From a bacterium (GTDB lineage Bacteria; SZUA-79; Acidulodesulfobacterales; Acidulodesulfobacteraceae), in the NCBI GenBank assembly GCA_021794335.1, contig JAJYQZ010000089.1, positions 1-15,431 on the forward strand: a stretch of DNA of 15,431 nucleotides. Direction: 5' to 3'. The notes below the pieces were generated by a model, which did no database searches, was not told where the DNA came from, and saw only the letters and a program-made list of their open reading frames with translations. The position numbers were made by a program, and so were the translations under genes. Each line of letters begins with the position of its first letter. Within the stretch, counting starts at the first letter, position 1. Positions 1 through 6,094 of the stretch are shown here, piece after piece.

Positions 1-2
1 GC

Positions 3-548
3 AAACAAAGGCCGCTATTTTTAATCGATATTTCCGTTCCAAGGAATATCGACCCTGAAATTAACAAGATTTCCAATGTATATCTGTACGACATTGACGA
101 TATCGGAAAAATGATTGAGGGCAACTTGGAAATAAGAAAAAAAGAGGCTGGGACCGCGAGCGAACTTGTAGAAATAAATGCAAAGGAGTTTATGGAGTGG
201 AAGAATTCGTTAAATGCCGTGCCGGTCATAGTTTTACTTAGAAATAAGGTAAAAGATATATTAGAGATAGAGTTATCGAAATATATCGGCGAAAAAAAAG
301 AAAAGGACTTAATTATCAATTCACTCACGAATAAAATCCTTCATGAGCCGATAACCCTTATTAAAAAAGCCGCTGTAGATTCAAGCGAAGCGAATATATT
401 AGAGACTTTAAAAACCCTTTTTAATCTTGGTTTAGGCACAGACAAGGAAACCTTGCATAAGAGAAACAACGATAATATAATAAATAAGGAATGTGAAAAA
501 GGGTCCGGCGATAAAAATAATTTGTCAAAGATAAAGTTAATAAAATAA
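3..548 (+). CDS. hemA: Glutamyl-tRNA reductase, C-terminal part (5' truncated by window edge)
   Basis: HemA reduces glutamyl-tRNA to glutamate-1-semialdehyde using NADPH, the first committed step of C5-pathway tetrapyrrole synthesis in the cytosol. The frame is open from base 3 and gives 181 residues. It begins with the end of the NADPH-binding domain, the conserved stretch PLFLIDISVPRNIDPE followed by VYLYDIDDI, which is a strong family signature. The long helical C-terminal dimerisation domain follows (roughly visible residues 40-130). The last 35 or so residues are rich in Lys and Asn and go beyond the usual conserved core. The catalytic Cys and the tRNA-binding N-terminus lie upstream of the window. 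hemC starts 36 bases after the stop on the same strand, so this is an early gene of a heme operon. An ATG at 111 is internal and is not the true start. Confidence 0.95.
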   Translation, partial: KQRPLFLIDISVPRNIDPEINKISNVYLYDIDDIGKMIEGNLEIRKKEAGTASELVEINAKEFMEWKNSLNAVPVIVLLRNKVKDILEIELSKYIGEKKEKDLIINSLTNKILHEPITLIKKAAVDSSEANILETLKTLFNLGLGTDKETLHKRNNDNIINKECEKGSGDKNNLSKIKLIK

Positions 549-584
549 TTCGTTAAATAATTTAATAAAAATAAAAGGTAAGTT

Positions 585-1541
585 TTGAAACTAAAAATAG
601 GAACGCGCGCAAGCTTGCTTGCGTTATACCAGGCTAATCTTGTCAAGGATAAAATAAAACAGCTTTTCGATGATCAAAATAAAAAAATAGATATCGAAAT
701 AAAAACTATTAAGACCTCGGGGGATAAGATTTTGACTGCGTCGCTTAGCAATTTTGGCGGCAAAGGACTGTTTGTAAAAGAAATAGAAGAGGCCCTTTTA
801 AATGAAGATATCGACATTGCCGTACACAGTTTGAAAGATGTTCCGCAGGTAATACCGGAAGAGTTGACGCTGGGCGCGGTGTTAAAAAGGGATGACCCGA
901 GAGATTGCGTTATTTTAAAGGATAAACCGGAATCCGATAAAGGATTAGATTCCGTCAATTTTGTGTCTTTATTGAAAAATAATGCTGTAGTCGGGACATC
1001 GAGCCTCAGGAGAAGAGCCTTGTTTGCCCGCTTAAGGGATGACATAATATTTGAACCCTTAAGGGGCAATATCGATACGAGATTAGGAAAATTAAGAGAC
1101 GGATTTTTCGATGCTATCATCCTATCGTCAAGCGGCCTCATAAGGCTTAATCTTTCTTCCAATATAGATGTTTATTTAGACCCCCTTACATTTATTCCCC
1201 AGTGCGGACAGGGAGCCATAGTAATAGAATATAAAGGCGCCAGAGCTGATATAGGCGAAATAATTAAACCATTGAACGATGAAGACACAAAGTTTTCGGT
1301 TTTTGCCGAAAGGGCATGCATTAAAGGGTTAAACTGCGGATGCGCATCTCCCGTCGGGGCTTATTCTTATACCTGGGGTAACGATATACATATAAAAGGC
1401 TTTGTCTCTAATACTTACGGGGAATATTTAGAGGATGGGGTTACCGGTAAAAAAATGGATTATGAGAATGTCGGGAAAAGTTTAGCCTTAAGCCTTATAG
1501 ATAAAGGCGGTCTTGAGATACTGGAAAAAAACAATGTGTAG
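585..1541 (+). CDS. hemC: Hydroxymethylbilane synthase (porphobilinogen deaminase)
   Basis: This cytosolic enzyme joins four porphobilinogens into the linear tetrapyrrole hydroxymethylbilane. The 318 residues match the usual length (about 310). Visible motifs are KIGTRASLLALYQA at the N-terminus, FVKEIEEALL, AVHSLKDVP with catalytic Asp85, GTSSLRRRA and PLRGNIDTRLGKL for substrate carboxylates, and FIPQCGQGAI. The motif GLNCGCASPVGAY has Cys253 in the place of the cysteine that carries the dipyrromethane cofactor; a second Cys lies two residues earlier (251). The start is TTG at 585, the only start that gives the full KIGTRAS N-terminus; a purine-rich AAAAGGTAAG precedes it. It lies 36 bases after hemA and 46 bases before the cobA-hemD fusion, so one transcript is likely. 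Confidence 0.96.
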   Translation: MKLKIGTRASLLALYQANLVKDKIKQLFDDQNKKIDIEIKTIKTSGDKILTASLSNFGGKGLFVKEIEEALLNEDIDIAVHSLKDVPQVIPEELTLGAVLKRDDPRDCVILKDKPESDKGLDSVNFVSLLKNNAVVGTSSLRRRALFARLRDDIIFEPLRGNIDTRLGKLRDGFFDAIILSSSGLIRLNLSSNIDVYLDPLTFIPQCGQGAIVIEYKGARADIGEIIKPLNDEDTKFSVFAERACIKGLNCGCASPVGAYSYTWGNDIHIKGFVSNTYGEYLEDGVTGKKMDYENVGKSLALSLIDKGGLEILEKNNV

Positions 1542-1587
1542 ATTCCTGCATAATTTTCGTAATAACAAAAAGAGGATTTAAAAGTAA

Positions 1588-3237
1588 ATGGCTAAAAACG
1601 ACGATAAAGGTTATGGCAATTCAAAAACAGGAATGGTTTATCTTACCGGCGCCGGACCCGGAGACCCGGAGCTTTTGACCCTCAAAGCCAAAACGGTTTT
1701 GCAGGAGGCGGATGTTATCGTATATGACAGTTTAATTTCGGAAGAGATTTTATCCTACGCAAAAGATGGGTGCGAGATAATCTATGCGGGTAAAAGATCG
1801 TCAAATCACAGCCTTCCGCAATATTCTATTAATGAACTTTTGGCAGAAAAAGCCAAAGAAAATAAGGTTGTCGTCAGGCTTAAAGGGGGAGACCCTTATT
1901 TATTCGGAAGGGGCGGGGAAGAGGCCGAAAGACTTTTTAAAGACGCAATCCCCTTTGAAATAATACCCGGCATTTCCTCGTCTTTTGCCGTTCCGGCTTA
2001 TGCGGGTATTCCTTTGACACACAGGGATTACGCCTCTACCGTTGCAATTGTGACGGGACACGAAGGAGAACATAAGGAAAAAAGCACAATAAATTGGGAC
2101 AAGCTGGCCGGCGCGGACACGATAGTAATTTTAATGGGGCATAAAAATCTGGATTCTATCGCTAAAAATATAATTTCTTCGGGAAAAGATAAGGATACCC
2201 CTTGCGCCGTGATTCAAGAAGGGACTACTTTAAATCAAAAGGCGGCGGCCGGAACATTGGCTACGATTAAAGACGAAGCTGACAGGCACGGTTTAAAAAG
2301 TCCGCTTATACTTATTGTCGGGAATGTCGTTAAACTTAGAGACATACTGAACTGGTTTGAAAAAAGACCGTTAAGCGGTTTAAAAGTGATGGTTACAAGA
2401 GCGGAGGGACAGGCAGGCACGCTAACGCGCAGGCTTAAAAGGCTGGGGGCTTTCGTAATAAACCTGCCGCTTATAAAGGCAGTTAAAGGCGGAAGCAATA
2501 TAGATAAGGCTAAGATTTATGAGGCAATAAAAAATATTAAAGATTACGATTATATCATTTTTACAAGCGTTAACGGTGTTTCGGGGTTTTTTGACGAGTT
2601 TTTTTTGAAAGGGTTGGACGCAAGGCCGCTTTTCGGCAAAAAAATAATTTCCGTAGGCAAAGTCACGTCGTTGGAGTTAAAAAAATACGGCATAGTTCCG
2701 GATATTATCCCAGCCGAATTTTCCCAGACGGGCATAATAAATATTATTAAAGATACTGAACTTAAAGGCAAAAAAATTCTTTTTCCTCAAGCTTTGAAAA
2801 TAAACGCCGAACTTCCGGAATTTCTTATATCGAAAGGCGCAATTTTAGAAAATTTGCCCGTTTATGAAACCATTATACCCGAAAAATCGAAAGAAGAGAT
2901 ATATGAAATTTTTAGCTCCCTTATAACAACAAAAGGTAACGGCGCAAAAAGGGTTCATAAAAATATAGGCCTTCCGAATGACCTCACATCAAGTTCTTTC
3001 GTTGTGAGCTTTACAAGTTATTCAACCGTCGAAAATTTTGTCAACTTAGCCGAAGGCATTCAACAAGGGCTTTTGAAGAGGATTACGGGTTCGGGGGTCA
3101 AATTTGCGAGCATTGGGGAAAAGACGGCTAAATATGCGTTGGGGTTTGGCATTAAATCTGATATAATATCTAAAGATGTCAATATAGATTCGTTAGTTGA
3201 CGGAATTGTCGGCTTTTATCGAAAAAACAAGATTTAA
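1588..3237 (+). CDS. cobA-hemD: Fused uroporphyrinogen-III C-methyltransferase / uroporphyrinogen-III synthase
   Basis: This 549-residue protein has two domains. Residues about 16-258 are a SAM-dependent methyltransferase (SUMT) that makes precorrin-2: GAGPGDPELLTLKA at 21-34, VVRLKGGDPYLFGRGGEE at 95-112 and the GIPLTHRDYAS region at 140-150 are family signatures. Residues about 261-549 are HemD, which closes hydroxymethylbilane into uroporphyrinogen III: it begins LSGLKVMVTRAEGQA and has IIFTSVNGV and VVSFTSYSTVENF segments. Such fusions are well known in anaerobic bacteria. About 25 residues near 443-467 look like a lineage-specific insertion in HemD. There is no dehydrogenase/ferrochelatase (CysG N-terminal) part, so precorrin-2 oxidation and iron insertion need another protein. 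An AAGAGG element precedes the ATG at somewhat long spacing. The gene feeds directly into the siroheme route used by the next two genes. Confidence 0.95.
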   Translation: MAKNDDKGYGNSKTGMVYLTGAGPGDPELLTLKAKTVLQEADVIVYDSLISEEILSYAKDGCEIIYAGKRSSNHSLPQYSINELLAEKAKENKVVVRLKGGDPYLFGRGGEEAERLFKDAIPFEIIPGISSSFAVPAYAGIPLTHRDYASTVAIVTGHEGEHKEKSTINWDKLAGADTIVILMGHKNLDSIAKNIISSGKDKDTPCAVIQEGTTLNQKAAAGTLATIKDEADRHGLKSPLILIVGNVVKLRDILNWFEKRPLSGLKVMVTRAEGQAGTLTRRLKRLGAFVINLPLIKAVKGGSNIDKAKIYEAIKNIKDYDYIIFTSVNGVSGFFDEFFLKGLDARPLFGKKIISVGKVTSLELKKYGIVPDIIPAEFSQTGIINIIKDTELKGKKILFPQALKINAELPEFLISKGAILENLPVYETIIPEKSKEEIYEIFSSLITTKGNGAKRVHKNIGLPNDLTSSSFVVSFTSYSTVENFVNLAEGIQQGLLKRITGSGVKFASIGEKTAKYALGFGIKSDIISKDVNIDSLVDGIVGFYRKNKI

Positions 3238-3286
3238 TGCCGGATTAAGGATATTATTAAAAATAAAATCAAGGAGTTAATATAAA

Positions 3287-4477
3287 ATGATAGGCATTTC
3301 GAAACTTTATTGCGGCGGGGTTCACGCTTCCGACGCCCTTCGTTACGGGCGCATGTCGAGCAAGCTGCCCTCCCACCTTTTACAATTTTCCGAGGATAAA
3401 AAGCCTGTAATAGTATGGAATATGACAAGGACCTGCAATTTAAATTGCATTCACTGTTATTCCCAATCTAAAAATATTCAGTATAACAACGAGCTTACGC
3501 TTGAAGAGGGCAAGGCGTTTATAGACGATATCTCTGCATTCGGCTCCCCGGTTATGCTTTTTTCGGGCGGCGAACCGTTAATGCACCCGTATTTCCTTGA
3601 TTTGTGCTTTTATGCAAAGTCGAAAGGAATGAGGGCGGTTATATCTACCAACGGAACCCTTATTACTAAGGAGTTAGCTTCCGAATTAAAGAAAGTGGGA
3701 CTGTCTTATGTCGGCATCAGCTTAGACGGACTTGAGGCGGTTCATGACAGATTCAGGGGCAAAAAGGGTGCCTTTGGGGAGGCTCTGGAAGGTATTAATT
3801 ATGCCAAAGAGGCAGGAATTAAGGTCGGGTTGCGCTTTACCGTAAATAAAAGAAACGCTCAGGAAATCCCCGGTATTTTCAAACTTTTAGAAGAAGAAAA
3901 TATCCCGAGGGTTTGTTTTTATCATCTTGTTTATGCGGGCAGGGGAACAAAGCTGATAGACGAGGATTTATCTCTAGAAGAAACGAGGCAGACGGTCGAT
4001 ACAATATTGGAACTTACAAAAGAGATATATTCAAGGGATAATCAAAAGGAAGTTCTTACCGTCGATAATCATGCCGACGGCCCGTATATTTATTTAAAGC
4101 TTTTAAAAGAGGGCAAACGGGAAGAAGCGGAAAATGTTATGAGCCTCCTCAAAATGAACGGGGGCAACAGTTCCGGGGTTGGAATCGGCTGCGTCAGCTG
4201 GGATGGCGAGGTTTATGCCGACCAGTTCTGGAGGCACTATTCATTCGGCAATATTAAAGAAAGAAAGTTTAGCGAGATATGGACGGATACCTCAAACCAG
4301 CTTATGAAACAGCTTAAAAATAAAAAGGCTTATGTAAAAGGAAGATGCGAAAGCTGTAAATGGCTTGATATTTGCAACGGCAACTTCAGGGTCAGGTCGG
4401 AGGCGAAAGAAGGAGATCTATGGGCGCCGGATCCGGCTTGTTATTTGACGGATGAGGAGATTTATAATGGAAAATAA
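3287..4477 (+). CDS. ahbC: 12,18-didecarboxysiroheme deacetylase, radical SAM protein AhbC
   Basis: AhbC removes the two acetate side chains of 12,18-didecarboxysiroheme, giving Fe-coproporphyrin III in the alternative heme pathway. The N-terminus (ISKLYCGG..SDALRYGR..KLPSHLLQF..DKKPVIVWNMTR) is distinctive for this family. The radical-SAM cluster motif is Cys50-x3-Cys54-x2-Cys57, followed by the SGGEP motif and ISTNGTL / VGISLDG strands. A SPASM-like C-terminal region has Cys302, 354, 357, 363 and 385, which could bind an extra Fe-S cluster. An AAGGAG ribosome site lies 10 bases before the ATG. The 396-residue length fits the family. The gene starts 49 bases after cobA-hemD and its last 11 bases overlap ahbD, so the two radical-SAM enzymes are probably translationally coupled. 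The assignment rests on family pattern; a related heme d1 enzyme (NirJ) is the main alternative. Confidence 0.88.
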   Translation: MIGISKLYCGGVHASDALRYGRMSSKLPSHLLQFSEDKKPVIVWNMTRTCNLNCIHCYSQSKNIQYNNELTLEEGKAFIDDISAFGSPVMLFSGGEPLMHPYFLDLCFYAKSKGMRAVISTNGTLITKELASELKKVGLSYVGISLDGLEAVHDRFRGKKGAFGEALEGINYAKEAGIKVGLRFTVNKRNAQEIPGIFKLLEEENIPRVCFYHLVYAGRGTKLIDEDLSLEETRQTVDTILELTKEIYSRDNQKEVLTVDNHADGPYIYLKLLKEGKREEAENVMSLLKMNGGNSSGVGIGCVSWDGEVYADQFWRHYSFGNIKERKFSEIWTDTSNQLMKQLKNKKAYVKGRCESCKWLDICNGNFRVRSEAKEGDLWAPDPACYLTDEEIYNGK

Positions 4478-5618
4478 AAATATTTCGATGCCCGCCGGTC
4501 ATCCGGGTCAAATGCACGGAATGCACGGCGGCGGTATGCAAATGCCGAAAAAAAACGAGTTGAGATTAGTCTTTTGGGAGCTTACCGCAAGATGCAATTT
4601 GAAATGTATTCATTGCCGTGCCGAGGCTCAGACGGAAAGGCAGGAAGACGAGCTTTCAACGGAAAGGTGTTTTGCCGTTATAGACGAGTTGTGCGGGTTT
4701 AGCAGCCCCATCCTTATTTTAACAGGCGGAGAACCGCTATACAGAGACGATATTTTTGATATTGCCCGCTATGCCGCGGGTAAAGGCCTTCGCGTCGCGC
4801 TTGCTACTAACGGCACATTAGTGAACGAAAAGGTTGCGGAACAGATTAAAGAAAGCGGCATCAAAAGGGTTTCTATAAGTTTGGACGGGGCAAACCCCCA
4901 AACCCACGATTCTTTCAGAATGATACCGGGTTCCTTCGAAAGCGCGTTTAACGGCATTAAAAATCTGCAAAAAGAAGGCATCGAAGTACAAATAAACACC
5001 ACTATTGCAAGGCACAATGAGGACGAGGTCAAAGACATACTGGATTTAGCCTTAAACAATAACATAAAGGCCCTTCATATATTTATGCTTGTGCCGGTCG
5101 GCTGCGGCATTCAGATAGCGGATTCCCAAATGCTCGATAAACAAAAATACGAAGACATATTATCATGGTTTTACGATAAGACTATGGAGCTAAGAGGCAG
5201 AATCGAGCTTAAAGCAACTTGCGCCCCTCATTTTTTTAGGATTATGCATAAAAGAGCAAAGGATGAAGGCATAACTATTTCCCCTCAAACTCATGGCATG
5301 GCTGCCGTTACAAAGGGTTGTTTAGCCGGAAGCGGCGTTATGTTTATATCGAGAAAAGGCGTCGTTCAGCCATGCGGTTATCTTCCCGTTCAAGCGGGGA
5401 ATATTACAAAAGAATCCGTCAGTGAAATCTGGAACGGTTCCGAAGTCTTTTTAAACTTAAGGGATACCGGTCTTTTAAAGGGCAAGTGCGGTATTTGCGA
5501 ATATAAAAAGGTATGCGAAGGATGCAGGGCAAGGGCTTATTATGAAAAAGGAGATTATATGGAGGAAGAGCCGTATTGTATTTATGAGCCGACAAAAGGA
5601 AGGCTTGTTAATAAATAA
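4467..5618 (+). CDS. ahbD: Heme b synthase, Fe-coproporphyrin III decarboxylating radical SAM protein AhbD
   Basis: AhbD oxidatively decarboxylates two propionates of Fe-coproporphyrin III to vinyls, making heme b. The radical-SAM motif is Cys43-x3-Cys47-x2-Cys50 (ARCNLKCIHCRAEA), followed by ILTGGEPL, ALATNGTL and VSISLDGA. The C-terminal SPASM-type domain has Cys285, 303, 341, 344, 350, 353 and 371. I chose ATG 4467 (MENKNIS) over the upstream in-frame ATG at 4452 because a GAGGAGA ribosome site at 4454-4460 sits six bases before 4467 and would lie inside the gene for 4452. That gives 383 residues and an 11-base overlap with ahbC. Residues 12-26 are rich in His, Met and Gly, which may bind metal. 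NirJ or another SPASM protein is a less likely reading given the ahbC neighbour. Confidence 0.88.
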   Translation: MENKNISMPAGHPGQMHGMHGGGMQMPKKNELRLVFWELTARCNLKCIHCRAEAQTERQEDELSTERCFAVIDELCGFSSPILILTGGEPLYRDDIFDIARYAAGKGLRVALATNGTLVNEKVAEQIKESGIKRVSISLDGANPQTHDSFRMIPGSFESAFNGIKNLQKEGIEVQINTTIARHNEDEVKDILDLALNNNIKALHIFMLVPVGCGIQIADSQMLDKQKYEDILSWFYDKTMELRGRIELKATCAPHFFRIMHKRAKDEGITISPQTHGMAAVTKGCLAGSGVMFISRKGVVQPCGYLPVQAGNITKESVSEIWNGSEVFLNLRDTGLLKGKCGICEYKKVCEGCRARAYYEKGDYMEEEPYCIYEPTKGRLVNK

Positions 5619-5677
5619 CGATAATTTTTTATACATATTACATATACATACAATAAACCGCATAATTTAATTAACTT

Positions 5678-6094
5678 ATGGATAAGAAAGCAAACACCCT
5701 TCACAGATTTATAGCTAAGGCTATCGACTTACTGATATTTGGCTTTTTAAGCGAAGTGTTTTATCCTTTCGGCTTTTTAGCGGGTATTTTGTATATTTTA
5801 ATTGCGGACGGGTTTTTTGACGGGCAAAGCCTTGGGAAAAAGATTATAGGTTTGAAGGTTATAACGATTTCGGATGAAAAACGAATCGAATTTAAGGAAT
5901 CGATTATAAGAAATTCCTTTCTTGCTTTAGCCCTTTTATTTTCCCTCATACCGTTTGTCGGATATTTTTTACTTTTCACGGTGGGTCTTTTCATATTTGG
6001 CGTCGAGGTCTATTTTGTCATAAAAAGCCCCGAAGGTGAAAGACTGGGGGATAGATTTGCCTTTACCCGCGTTATAGATGTCAAGAAATTTTAA
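5678..6094 (+). CDS. RDD-family small integral membrane protein
   Basis: The 138-residue protein fits the RDD family, named for conserved Arg-Asp-Asp. Arg10 and Asp17 lie in HRFIAKAIDLLIFG at the start of the first membrane segment. GQSLGKKIIGLKV (49-61) is the family hallmark, and RLGDRFAFTRV (122-132) holds the last conserved Asp. There appear to be three hydrophobic stretches, about 15-45, 80-100 and 98-115. The function of the family is poorly known; transport and osmotic or ion homeostasis roles have been proposed. No clear ribosome site precedes the ATG. The gene follows ahbD by 59 AT-rich bases and its last 17 bases overlap the longest reading of polA, suggesting co-transcription with the polymerase rather than any link to heme. 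Confidence 0.82.
   Translation: MDKKANTLHRFIAKAIDLLIFGFLSEVFYPFGFLAGILYILIADGFFDGQSLGKKIIGLKVITISDEKRIEFKESIIRNSFLALALLFSLIPFVGYFLLFTVGLFIFGVEVYFVIKSPEGERLGDRFAFTRVIDVKKF

Noticed and set aside
4452..4466. Upstream ATG at 4452 as the start of ahbD.
   Set aside because: It would place the GAGGAGA ribosome site inside the coding region; that site is ideally spaced for ATG 4467.
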